A DNA stretch of 48,907 bases from CAIOZA01 sp964464375 (GTDB taxonomy: Bacteria > Bacteroidota > Ignavibacteria > Kapaibacteriales > UBA2268): NCBI GenBank assembly GCA_964464375.1, contig CAYXFU010000027.1, forward strand, positions 1 through 48,907, written 5' to 3'. A program made the translations under genes and the position numbers. The notes beneath the pieces were generated by a model. It did not search any database. It was not told the origin of the DNA and worked only from the letters and a program-made list of their open reading frames with translations. Shown here in pieces: positions 8,576 through 17,521 of the stretch (the first letter of the stretch is position 1; the number at the start of each line of letters is the position of its first letter).

Positions 8576-10975
8576 CTAAAACGGCAGACTTGCTGACACT
8601 GCCCAGCCGAAATTTCCATTTGACACAGGACCAATGCCCCATCTGGCATCAAATGTAGCAAAAATCACATTACTGAAAAATGTAGGAATTCTCGATAGTC
8701 CGAATCCAACTTCAGAATATTGCTGATTGCCAGTGCCTTTGTAAAATTCTGATTTACCCGGAAAAAATCTCCCTAATGAACCGCATAATATAAGGTCAAT
8801 ACCACGCCCTTCGTATAATGGTAATCCAATAAATCTCCACCATATATCAGACGTATTAAATCCCGCATGGAGTGCAAAATATTCCTTCCCTCCATATTCA
8901 GAAGGATTTGCTGAAAGAAAATTCCCAAATTTATTAATAAAGAGCATTGATGATTCCATTCGCAATTGACTTTGGATTGGAATGTAATCAGAACATAAAC
9001 CACCTTCAATTATCAAATTTAGCTTCATAGGCATGTATCCGGTTTTGAACGTAGGAATTGATGTCTTATACTTGCCTTGAAGCATGAGGTAGTTCTTACT
9101 GTCTGTTTGGCTGTATCCTACATTTGATTTAATGTATATCTCATTTTCAAATCGTGGAGAAATAATCATAAAGTTAGCTTTACCATACGTTGCTTCTAAG
9201 CTACCCTCAATATAGTTTCCTTCTGTAATTGCAGGATTCTCCCTCCAGATATTTTTTGAGAATATCGATGTATTGGTTGTTCTTCTTAATGAGTAAATTC
9301 TGAATAAATCAACTCCGGCATTTAAATCTACTCCATTAAATTTATTGATTAACTTAATGCCCCACCCGTCATACTTTGCATAGTCATAATAATCAAAATG
9401 GAAAAGTGCACTCATTGCTGAATTCAATATGTCAGGATTATTATTATCCTGTGATATTCTGCCAATTGTTGAATATAGATTGATGTTTGCAAGAATATTG
9501 ACATTGCTGTTACTGACTAATGGAAATGCCAATGTAGCAACGCCAAGTGGTTTCTGCAATCCAAAACTGAATATAGGAGTTAATGAGAGGGCAAAATTTC
9601 TGTAAAAGAAACTTAGAGATATCCCTAATGAAACAGATCCTACACGATTAAAACTTAAATAAGGAAAGTAATCCCATCCAAATGGTGGAGATTCTTTAAT
9701 TATTGAATCTTTAACTACAATGCTATCAATCTCGGCATATATAGCCTTTTCTCTTTCGCTAATCTCCCTGAGCGAATTGTTTTCCCAAAATTCCGTTTTT
9801 GCAGAGTCAGCATCTTTGGCTACAGTAGTTATTCGGCGTTTCTCCTTAATATAAATCGAATCAGGAAGTGGTTTATTAATTGCAACATCGCTGTAGATAC
9901 TTGTTGCTTCAATTGATGCTTTTATATCAACAAGCCCTTTGACAACGTCAACCTTTGCTTTTCCGGTTACTCCAAGAAATGAAGGATACCAGATTTTTTC
10001 AATAGATTCTGTAAATTTCTGATGAATTCTCATGTCTTGCATAAATGGAACAGCTGAATTGTCCGATGGCTTCAAGTCAGCTTCTACCAGATTGTAATCA
10101 CCTTCAAGAATTTTTATATTTCCGGAGAAAGTTGGGAAGATCCTGGAATCTGGTATAACTTCAATCACATATACATATTTGTCATCATACAGTGTTTTCT
10201 CAAGAATTTTGAATTTATAGTAAGAAAGAGCATCTTCGGCTAATGGTGTTGTAAATTCTGTGCTGATGACTTTAATCTTGTCATTATATAAATTAAGAAA
10301 ATTTCCAATAGCCAATATATTCTCATTGGCTTTAATATTAGATGTCTGTCTTCTTTGAATAATCTCAGTCTGTCTGACATTCTTTTCGTAGTCCTGCATC
10401 ACATTCGAGAATGTTTCCAACAAAAACATTTTATATTTTTTGCCGGAATTTGTGTCTTTATTCGAACTGGTTGAAATCGAAATAGAATTGCCTTGAATAC
10501 TGCTCATGATACTTCCATCAAGTTCCACCGAAAGTTTAGAATACAATGTTCCCTGGAATGTCTTGAGTTTAGCTAGATTATCCTGTTTTCTTTCAATAGT
10601 TCTTTTTATGACTTCATTCGGCTCAATATCCCCTACAACTGTTACAGATTTCTTTTTTACAGAAGATTCATTCAACCTTACGATTAGAGTATCATCAGAA
10701 GATTTAACTGAAATTAAACTACTTTCAAAACCTATAGAAGAAACTCGGATTTTTTTATCATGTGCAGGTAATTTTAATTTAAAAAAACCTCGGGAGGAAG
10801 AATACGTACCGATATTCGTGCCTTCAATTCTGATAGTTGCACCGGGAATAACTTCAGATGTTGATTCACTTAACACTTTTCCAAACAGTATGTTCTTTTC
10901 TGAAGAATAAGAATTCAGAGTTAGGGAGGCTAACGTTCCTATTGATAAAAGTAATAGTAACAATTTTTGTTTCAT
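8576..10975 (-). CDS. DUF5686 outer-membrane protein with CarboxypepD_reg-like domain
   Basis: 799 aa. It has a signal peptide (MKQKLLLLLLSIGTLASLTLNSYS), a carboxypeptidase-regulatory-like beta-sandwich at about 28-105 (ILFGKVLSESTSEVIPGATI), then the DUF5686 region starting near EVIKRTIERKQDN (about 122). The long C-terminal half is rich in alternating aromatic and polar residues and ends in F (SASLPF), as expected of an outer-membrane beta-barrel. This architecture is typical of Bacteroidota surface proteins. Its role is uncharacterised, and no TonB box or plug domain is evident. It lies 77 nt downstream of sbcC and 29 nt upstream of the metallophosphoesterase gene. Confidence 0.85.
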   Translation of the reverse strand: MKQKLLLLLLSIGTLASLTLNSYSSEKNILFGKVLSESTSEVIPGATIRIEGTNIGTYSSSRGFFKLKLPAHDKKIRVSSIGFESSLISVKSSDDTLIVRLNESSVKKKSVTVVGDIEPNEVIKRTIERKQDNLAKLKTFQGTLYSKLSVELDGSIMSSIQGNSISISTSSNKDTNSGKKYKMFLLETFSNVMQDYEKNVRQTEIIQRRQTSNIKANENILAIGNFLNLYNDKIKVISTEFTTPLAEDALSYYKFKILEKTLYDDKYVYVIEVIPDSRIFPTFSGNIKILEGDYNLVEADLKPSDNSAVPFMQDMRIHQKFTESIEKIWYPSFLGVTGKAKVDVVKGLVDIKASIEATSIYSDVAINKPLPDSIYIKEKRRITTVAKDADSAKTEFWENNSLREISEREKAIYAEIDSIVVKDSIIKESPPFGWDYFPYLSFNRVGSVSLGISLSFFYRNFALSLTPIFSFGLQKPLGVATLAFPLVSNSNVNILANINLYSTIGRISQDNNNPDILNSAMSALFHFDYYDYAKYDGWGIKLINKFNGVDLNAGVDLFRIYSLRRTTNTSIFSKNIWRENPAITEGNYIEGSLEATYGKANFMIISPRFENEIYIKSNVGYSQTDSKNYLMLQGKYKTSIPTFKTGYMPMKLNLIIEGGLCSDYIPIQSQLRMESSMLFINKFGNFLSANPSEYGGKEYFALHAGFNTSDIWWRFIGLPLYEGRGIDLILCGSLGRFFPGKSEFYKGTGNQQYSEVGFGLSRIPTFFSNVIFATFDARWGIGPVSNGNFGWAVSASLPF

Positions 10976-11052
10976 GTTTTCTCTTGTTGATATTTAGTGA
11001 TAAACATTTGAGTAATTCAATACATTTATTATACGAATAATCAAGAAAATAG

Positions 11053-13914
11053 TTATGGTAGTTCTATTGTTTTTTGTGCCATCTCTCTGAAAGTATCATC
11101 ATGCGTTACGATTATTGCTTGCTCCAGCTTTTCGAGCATTGTTTTTAGGGAATCAGCCAGAGCTAATCTGCGTTCAGAGTCAAGATTGATAGTCGGTTCA
11201 TCAAATATTGCAAGATTTGAATGTGTCATCGTGCTTGCAATTGCACTTCTAATAGCTATTGCAACTGTAACTTGCTCGCCACCTGAAAGCATCTCGAATT
11301 TCCTTGGCTTAGATAATTGACTTCTATCTTTTAATAAAACCTGATATGTATTACTCTCGTCATTAATCCACTGAATAACTTCAGATTTGCCGCTGATATT
11401 CTGATAATTTACAGTAGCTGTTTCTGCAATACCATTCAGCTTTCTCGCAGCCACCATTTTGCCCATATCCCGAAGATTCTGCCTGAATACTATTGTCATT
11501 GACTTCTTCCGCTCGAGCTTAGCTACACTCTTCTTTAAATTATCAATTTCAATAACTTGATTGTTATTCTCAGCAATTTCTCGTTTCAAATTCTTTATCT
11601 CAGCTTCTATTGTTCCAATTCGGAGATGGAAATTTTCATTTTCAGTTGTTTGCTCTTTTATCTTTTCATTAATAATATCTAATTCTTGTTGTGAAAACGT
11701 TAAATTCAGATTACTGATTCTATCCTTGTAATCCTTGATCTCATTCTCCAAATTCTGCATCTGTTCCTTAATCCCAGATATCTCCTTTTCGATTGATGGA
11801 ATTGAATCTGCCATTTTTTTGTTTTGAAGATAAGCATCATAAGCAGGCTTCAGGCTGTTCAATTTATTATTAATTGTTTCAAGTTGCACTTTTAATGCAG
11901 AGTATGGTTTAAGTTGCTCATTAAGATTATTCAGTCTCACTTCCAAAGAACTTAATTTAGTAGATATATCATTATTTTGATTGGCAAAATTATTAACTTG
12001 AAAATTCCAATCCCTTATTTCGACATTCGAGTTATTAATTTGAGTTGTCAGATCCTTTTCTGCTTTTTTATCAGCCACATTAGTAGCTTTTAGAGAGCTA
12101 ATCTCCATATTGAATTCATCAATAATTTTCCTTGTATCAATCTCAATTGTTGACATGTCCAGATCACCTGATTCAAATCTGATACCATAATTATTTTTAA
12201 GCAGAATTATTTGAAAATCTTTTATTGAATTATCGCGTTCTAACATAAATGCTTTTCTATCATTTATAAGCTTATTTATACTCATTCTATCAGAATTGTT
12301 CTTGTTGATTTTTTGCTCTAAATTGCCAACTGCATTCTCGAATAGGGATTGCTCCTGCTCAGGGTTTCCAATCTCTTTAATTTTTGTCAGAATATTATTT
12401 AACTCCTCATTAAAATGGATATCCTTTATGCGGAAAAATTCATCGGGCGATGAACCTTTTTTCAAATTACCACATTCCTCTTCAAGAAAAGGACAATAAC
12501 CTTTCCCTAACAAGCTAGATGCTTCTTCGTTATCCTTCATTCTGCTTTTAATATTAGCAGCATCCCTCTCTAGATTTGATTTTTCTAATGATAGTTTCTT
12601 GAAATTTTCAATATGCGAAAGTATTGATTGAAGTTCCTCTTCAAGCATCTTCTCGTCAGTTAATCCAGTTTCAAAAGTAGATATTCCGGTATTGGCACGA
12701 TCAATACGTGAATCAATTATCTTAATTTCCTCGATAGCTTCTTTAACGATCGTTAAAAGAATATTCTGTTTTGTTAATTCCAGATTCTTTGTTTCAATTT
12801 TATCTTCATCAGACTTTATCTTGGTTTGTAATGTTTGTATCTTATCAGTCAATTCAATGGATTTATTTTGATTCTTTTCGATTCTTTCATTCAAATTGGT
12901 TATTTGGGTTTTATTTACTTGAATCTGATTTTTGAAATCTGTGATATATTTTTCAGTCTCAATTTTTTCTTCATTAACCTTGTCAAGCTTAATCTTTTCA
13001 TTTGTTAACTGATTACTCAGTATAAGCTTTTCACTATATTCATCGTGAAACTCTCTATTCGAATCAGCTTTTAATTTGGCTTCAATCGAGCTAAGAAGTC
13101 TTTCGTTTGTCTGGCTTAAGAAATCATTCTGATTGATTGCATTTGATTCGGATTGCTTAAGAAGCTCTGTGAATTTATCTAAATCAGATTTCTGAGCATC
13201 CAAAGCAGTTTTAATAGAATTATTCTTAGCAATTGATAAAGTAAGTTCATCCTTCTTTGTCCCGAAATCCTTCAGTGTTAGTTCCATTTCAGAGAGTTGC
13301 TTCTCAAGTTCAGTACTATCCATTACTGATGCTAATTTATCCTCAATAAACTTAGTTGTTGACCTTATCTCAAAATCATATTTGTCCTCAACATACTTTC
13401 CGTAATTATTATAAATATTCCTGTAAATTTCAGTATCAAAAATCTGATTGAATATTGTTGCCCTATCTGTATCTTTTTGCTGAAAAACTTCTGTTAACTT
13501 GTTCTGATAAGCTGTAATGACATGTTTATAGAGATTTGTTGCATTTTTTTCTATACCTATTAACTCTGCAATTTTTGCAGGAACATCCTTGTTCCCTGAA
13601 TATCTAGGAGAGTTCTCACCATCCACAAATAGCTTCCAGTAAGCAGATTGACCAATTCTCTTTTCTATTCTATATTTTAGTGTATCATTTGCCGTAAAGT
13701 AAACAACAATTTTTGCAAACTTCTCATCATTTCTGATTGTATCATCTTTTGTCGAACGTGGTGCTATATCCAGCAATGCAATACCTAAAGCTTCTAATAT
13801 CGATGACTTACCCGATCCATTTTTTCCCAATATTAAATTAAGCCCTTTATCGAAATCAATTTCAAAGGTTTTATGAATACGATAATTCTCAAGTTGAACT
13901 CTGTTAATTTGCAT
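11053..13914 (-). CDS. sbcC: SbcC/Rad50-type exonuclease ATPase subunit
   Basis: 953 aa. ABC-type ATPase halves are split by a long coiled coil: Walker A GKNGSGKSS at 30-38, then about 750 residues of heptad-like charged helix, then signature LSGGEQ (876-881), Walker B LAIFDEP (901-907) and H-loop H938. With SbcD it forms the nuclease that opens hairpins and trims DNA ends. The apex of the coil carries C474-P-F-L-E-E-E-C481, where the canonical zinc hook is CxxC, so the two cysteines are more widely spaced than usual. The start ATG overlaps the end of sbcD by 11 nt, a typical translationally coupled pair. Start context (MQINRVQLENYR) fits the family. Confidence 0.93.
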   Translation of the reverse strand: MQINRVQLENYRIHKTFEIDFDKGLNLILGKNGSGKSSILEALGIALLDIAPRSTKDDTIRNDEKFAKIVVYFTANDTLKYRIEKRIGQSAYWKLFVDGENSPRYSGNKDVPAKIAELIGIEKNATNLYKHVITAYQNKLTEVFQQKDTDRATIFNQIFDTEIYRNIYNNYGKYVEDKYDFEIRSTTKFIEDKLASVMDSTELEKQLSEMELTLKDFGTKKDELTLSIAKNNSIKTALDAQKSDLDKFTELLKQSESNAINQNDFLSQTNERLLSSIEAKLKADSNREFHDEYSEKLILSNQLTNEKIKLDKVNEEKIETEKYITDFKNQIQVNKTQITNLNERIEKNQNKSIELTDKIQTLQTKIKSDEDKIETKNLELTKQNILLTIVKEAIEEIKIIDSRIDRANTGISTFETGLTDEKMLEEELQSILSHIENFKKLSLEKSNLERDAANIKSRMKDNEEASSLLGKGYCPFLEEECGNLKKGSSPDEFFRIKDIHFNEELNNILTKIKEIGNPEQEQSLFENAVGNLEQKINKNNSDRMSINKLINDRKAFMLERDNSIKDFQIILLKNNYGIRFESGDLDMSTIEIDTRKIIDEFNMEISSLKATNVADKKAEKDLTTQINNSNVEIRDWNFQVNNFANQNNDISTKLSSLEVRLNNLNEQLKPYSALKVQLETINNKLNSLKPAYDAYLQNKKMADSIPSIEKEISGIKEQMQNLENEIKDYKDRISNLNLTFSQQELDIINEKIKEQTTENENFHLRIGTIEAEIKNLKREIAENNNQVIEIDNLKKSVAKLERKKSMTIVFRQNLRDMGKMVAARKLNGIAETATVNYQNISGKSEVIQWINDESNTYQVLLKDRSQLSKPRKFEMLSGGEQVTVAIAIRSAIASTMTHSNLAIFDEPTINLDSERRLALADSLKTMLEKLEQAIIVTHDDTFREMAQKTIELP

Positions 13915-15103
13915 TGTTGACTCCTTCAGTTAGTTCATTTAGAAGGGCATCAAACAGTTCGAAGAATGACTCCGGTGGACCTGATTCCTGAATTTGTTTT
14001 AATTTATCAAATGTAGCTAGTGTTTTTGTTGTGTCAGAAGAAAAATATTCCCAATTAGAAATTATATCCTCTTCAATTGATTCTGTGGACAATGTCAGAT
14101 CCGTATAATCCCTGTTTGATTGATTTTGAGGATATTCAATTTTGATAAAATACTTCATCGGATTGAACTTATCCAGAGTATTTTCAAGTTCATCTCTATC
14201 AAATATGAAAGGACCTGAAAAAGTAATTTTTACATTAAGTATGGCTTCATTCGTAATAGTTTTGTTGCTTAACTCACTCTCAACTAATTCTGAAACTGAA
14301 GTCAATTCATCACTTACAGATATATTAATATTAAGAACGGTTCTTAACTCTGATGTATTGAATTCATGTGTTTTACTGTCAGTATTATAAATAATAAAAC
14401 CTTTTGTCTGCTCAAACTCACTGCTATCCCAGTATTCTCCGGATCCTGGGATAAAGAATACAGGTTCAATTCTTGGATGATAGTGATAATAATGATAATG
14501 TCCGCCAGCTATATACAAGCATTTATCTTTTAAAATGTCGATTGTAGACTGGTCAGCAGTTCCCGGGAATATATTATTTCCGGCAATAGCCGTATGCACA
14601 ATCACAACATTGTTTTGACTGGCTTTCTCAGCAAGATGTTCAGAAAGTGAAATCAGTATTTCATTTACAAAGCTCCCCGGATAGCCCAATCCATAAAAAT
14701 CAATTCCTTTAATTGTGAGCGGTGTAAAGTGGTATCCGAACTCATCAAAATGATATGTAGGTCTCTTTATTAAATCCTTATTCTCCAGATAAATCAGCCA
14801 TGAATCCTGTTCCATTCCGAAAATAATATTGTCATGATTTCCTTCAATAACAATAGCAGGAATTCCTACATTTTTCAGAATTTCAAATAAAGCCTCTGTC
14901 CTGGCAAGTACGTCAGGTGACAATTCCTTTTTATCGAACAAATCTCCTGCAACGATGAATGCATCAACTTTGAAATCGATTGCTTTCTGAATGATTTTAG
15001 CAAAGGAATCGAAGTAATCATTGAATCGTTTTCTTGTGAAATCGCTTGATGATCCTGTAGGCTTTCTTCCTAAATGTATATCGGAGCAATGAAGAAATAA
15101 CAT
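13904..15103 (-). CDS. sbcD: SbcD/Mre11-type exonuclease subunit
   Basis: 399 aa. It is the metallophosphoesterase nuclease partner of SbcC. All five motifs are visible: D8-x-H10, GD at 53-54, GNHD at 88-91, H170 (IVHT) and GHYH at 201-204. The capping domain follows to about 300 and a C-terminal SbcC-binding region to the end. It is the first gene of a minus-strand run (sbcD, sbcC, DUF5686, metallophosphoesterase). The 88-nt gap upstream to fcl holds no clear promoter consensus or terminator. Confidence 0.93.
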   Translation of the reverse strand: MLFLHCSDIHLGRKPTGSSSDFTRKRFNDYFDSFAKIIQKAIDFKVDAFIVAGDLFDKKELSPDVLARTEALFEILKNVGIPAIVIEGNHDNIIFGMEQDSWLIYLENKDLIKRPTYHFDEFGYHFTPLTIKGIDFYGLGYPGSFVNEILISLSEHLAEKASQNNVVIVHTAIAGNNIFPGTADQSTIDILKDKCLYIAGGHYHYYHYHPRIEPVFFIPGSGEYWDSSEFEQTKGFIIYNTDSKTHEFNTSELRTVLNINISVSDELTSVSELVESELSNKTITNEAILNVKITFSGPFIFDRDELENTLDKFNPMKYFIKIEYPQNQSNRDYTDLTLSTESIEEDIISNWEYFSSDTTKTLATFDKLKQIQESGPPESFFELFDALLNELTEGVNNAN

Positions 15104-15191
15104 ATAATTTGCCTAATTTTTGAAATGAAAATTTACTCTTCGTCAGAATGAATTATTGCTGACAATAATCCATCGAAAATTAATAGAGGTA

Positions 15192-16256
15192 TTATTTTTT
15201 ATAATAATTACTTATCACTTTTTCTAATCCCTCATCGAGTGATATCTGAGAAGACCAGCCTAACGACTTAGCCTTACAAACGTCGAGGAGCTTCCTTGGT
15301 GTGCCGTCAGGTTTCGATGAATCGAAATTTATGGATCCTTTGTATCCAACAATTTTCTTAATTTTCTCAGCTAACCCCATTATTGAAATCTCCTCCCCAG
15401 TGCCAATGTTGATGAATTCTCCAATTTGCTGAGCATTATAATTCTGCATAAAATAAATGCAGGCTTCCGCTAGATCATCAACATGCAGAAATTCGCGTAA
15501 AGGTGTCCCGGTTCCCCATAAATCAATACTGGTTGATGAAATACCTAGATTTTTCAGACACTCCACTGACTTTTCAAAAGTAGCTGATACTTCCTTATTG
15601 TTAATTTTAAATCCTAAATTTCTGCTTGCCAAATCATTCAAAATGAACTCTCTGTCATCATCAGCCAAAGCTTTAGCAAGAATAATCTTCCTGGTTAATG
15701 CTGGTAGAACATGCGATGTTTCGAAATTGAAGTTATCATTAGACCCATACAAATTCGTTGGCATTAATGAAATAAATTCAGTACCATATTGAATGTTATA
15801 GTAATGGCAGAGCTTCAGTGCTGCTATTTTAGCAATTGCATAAGGTTCATTAGTTTCTTCTAAAATACCAGTCAAAAGTGTTGATTCAGTCAAAGGTTGT
15901 GGAGCCATTTTTGGATAAATACAGGATGAACCAAGATTCAAAAGTTTCGTTACAGCGAATTTGTACGAAGAATGAATAATATTTACAGCAATCATCAGAT
16001 TATCGTAAATGAATTCAGCTTTATAAGTATCGTTTGCAACGATTCCTCCAACCTTAGCCGCTGCAAGGAAAACAATTTCAGGCTTCTCTTCATCGAAAAA
16101 ATTCTCTGTCTCTGTCTGTCTTCTTAAATCTATTGATTTTAAATCAGCAGTAAGCAGATTCGAGTAACCCAGCTTCTGCAAATGAGAATAGATTGTAGAT
16201 CCTACTAATCCTGTATGCCCGGCTATAAATATCTTTGAGTCTTTATTAAATTTCAT
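15192..16256 (-). CDS. fcl: GDP-L-fucose synthase
   Basis: 354 aa. An extended short-chain dehydrogenase (NADPH-binding GHTGLVG at 13-19) that epimerises and reduces GDP-4-keto-6-deoxy-mannose to GDP-L-fucose. Residues equivalent to E. coli S107, C109, Y136, K140 and H179 are at S110, C112, Y139, K143 and H182, a constant offset of three, so the active site is intact. The protein is about 35-45 residues longer than the E. coli enzyme because of an insertion at about 200-245, also seen in Bacteroidota orthologues. Its start overlaps the end of gmd by 11 nt, so the pair is coupled. The product would feed fucosylated surface glycans. Confidence 0.96.
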   Translation of the reverse strand: MKFNKDSKIFIAGHTGLVGSTIYSHLQKLGYSNLLTADLKSIDLRRQTETENFFDEEKPEIVFLAAAKVGGIVANDTYKAEFIYDNLMIAVNIIHSSYKFAVTKLLNLGSSCIYPKMAPQPLTESTLLTGILEETNEPYAIAKIAALKLCHYYNIQYGTEFISLMPTNLYGSNDNFNFETSHVLPALTRKIILAKALADDDREFILNDLASRNLGFKINNKEVSATFEKSVECLKNLGISSTSIDLWGTGTPLREFLHVDDLAEACIYFMQNYNAQQIGEFINIGTGEEISIMGLAEKIKKIVGYKGSINFDSSKPDGTPRKLLDVCKAKSLGWSSQISLDEGLEKVISNYYKK

Positions 16257-17403
16257 TTTTAATTCTTTTGTAATCAGCGAAAATATGATCAGTCCAACTG
16301 AAACCTTTAGCCCGTATAGTATTTATTCCTTCTTCCGGTGACTTGACTCCTGATGCAGTTAAGTCGAAATCCATCATTATCTTGACCAATTCGGAGAATT
16401 TGACTACCGGTTCCCAATTAAGCTTTTCTTTGGCTTTACTTATATCAGCCTTTAGATAGTCAACTTCGGTCGGACGGAAATATTTTGGATCAATTTCGAT
16501 AATCACATCACCAGGTTTAACTGTACTGATTGAGCTATCCACTGATTTTACAATTCCTTTTTCAGAAGTATGTTCGCCTTTCCACTCAAGTTCAATTCCT
16601 GTATATGCTAGAGCTGTATTGATGAAATCTCTCACCGAATGGCTTTCTCCTGTTCCAACAACAAAGTCATCAGGTGCATCTTGTTGAAGCATCAACCACA
16701 TCATCTCCACATACTCAGGAGCAAATCCCCAGTCACGCTTTGCATCGAGATAACCCAAGTATAATTTATTCTGCTTTCCGGCAATAATATTCGAAATTGC
16801 CTTAGTGATTTTTCTTGTAACAAATACTTCTCCACGTCTTGGGCTTTCATGGTTGAACAGTATTCCGTTACTGGCAAATATTCCATAAGCATTCCTATAG
16901 TTAATTGTCATCCAGTATGCGTAAAGCTTGGCAATTGCGTACGGACTCTGAGGCTGAAATATAGTATTTTCGTTCTGTGGTGGCAATGCAGAACCAAATA
17001 ACTCTGAGGATGATGCCTGATAAAAGCGTGATTTTACACCACTTCTACGTATTGATTCTAGTATTCGTGTTGTTCCTAAACCTGTGATATCTCCTGTATA
17101 TTCAGGCATATCGAATGATACTCTTACATGGCTTTGGGCTCCCAGATGATAAATCTCTTCAGGTTGTATGTTGTAAATTAAGTCAGTCAGCATACCCGGG
17201 TCGGATAAATCACCATAGTGAAGCTTCAGCCTCACCCCACTATCGTGTGGATCCTGATAAATGTGATCAATCCTATGGGTATTGAATGTACTGGCTCTAC
17301 GGATTATTCCATGTACTTCATATCCTTTGTATAATAGAAACTCTGCAAGATATGATCCGTCTTGTCCTGTTATGCCTGTTATTAGTGCTCTTTTCATTGT
17401 CAT
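16246..17403 (-). CDS. gmd: GDP-mannose 4,6-dehydratase
   Basis: 385 aa. It converts GDP-D-mannose to GDP-4-keto-6-deoxy-D-mannose, the step before fcl. The NADP-binding motif GITGQDGSY is at 10-18, the catalytic S132/E134 in SSSELFG and Y155-x3-K159 in SPYAIAK; RRGEVFVTRKI (189-199) is a family signature. The first ATG (MTMKR) and the ATG two codons later are both possible starts. A TATATTTG -7 element lies 23-30 nt upstream on the same strand. Gmd-fcl is the standard GDP-fucose pair; no glycosyltransferase accompanies it here. Confidence 0.97.
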   Translation of the reverse strand: MTMKRALITGITGQDGSYLAEFLLYKGYEVHGIIRRASTFNTHRIDHIYQDPHDSGVRLKLHYGDLSDPGMLTDLIYNIQPEEIYHLGAQSHVRVSFDMPEYTGDITGLGTTRILESIRRSGVKSRFYQASSSELFGSALPPQNENTIFQPQSPYAIAKLYAYWMTINYRNAYGIFASNGILFNHESPRRGEVFVTRKITKAISNIIAGKQNKLYLGYLDAKRDWGFAPEYVEMMWLMLQQDAPDDFVVGTGESHSVRDFINTALAYTGIELEWKGEHTSEKGIVKSVDSSISTVKPGDVIIEIDPKYFRPTEVDYLKADISKAKEKLNWEPVVKFSELVKIMMDFDLTASGVKSPEEGINTIRAKGFSWTDHIFADYKRIKNEI

Positions 17404-17425
17404 AAACCGAGAATAATTTGTGTTG

Positions 17426-17433
17426 CAAATATA
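17426..17433 (-). promoter_or_regulatory. -7 element of gmd-fcl promoter
   Basis: On the minus strand this reads TATATTTG, a match to TAnnTTTG. It lies between the gmd start and the terminator of the preceding gene, so gmd-fcl can be an independent transcript. No convincing -33 TTG is seen at the right distance. Confidence 0.5.
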
Positions 17434-17469
17434 CTAATTTCTTTTAGTTTTTCTATTATGAACATAAGA

Positions 17470-17509
17470 AAAATGAGGTAATCGAGTTTAAAATCGATTA
17501 CCTCATTTT
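17470..17509 (-). terminator. Terminator of the LVIVD lipoprotein gene
   Basis: A perfect 16-bp stem (17470-17485 and 17494-17509, arm AAAATGAGGTAATCGA) with an 8-nt loop starts 12 nt after the stop codon at 17522. The minus-strand exit is TTTTTC, so it terminates in that direction. Confidence 0.85.
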
Positions 17510-17521
17510 AGTTCTAGAAAA

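Noticed and set aside
10506..10910. 134-codon plus frame opposite the DUF5686 gene
   Set aside because: No family resemblance; the minus-strand protein is well supported across the same bases.
15152..15169. 7-bp hairpin between sbcD and fcl
   Set aside because: The stem is pure A/T apart from one pair and no T-run follows on either strand, so it is not called a terminator.
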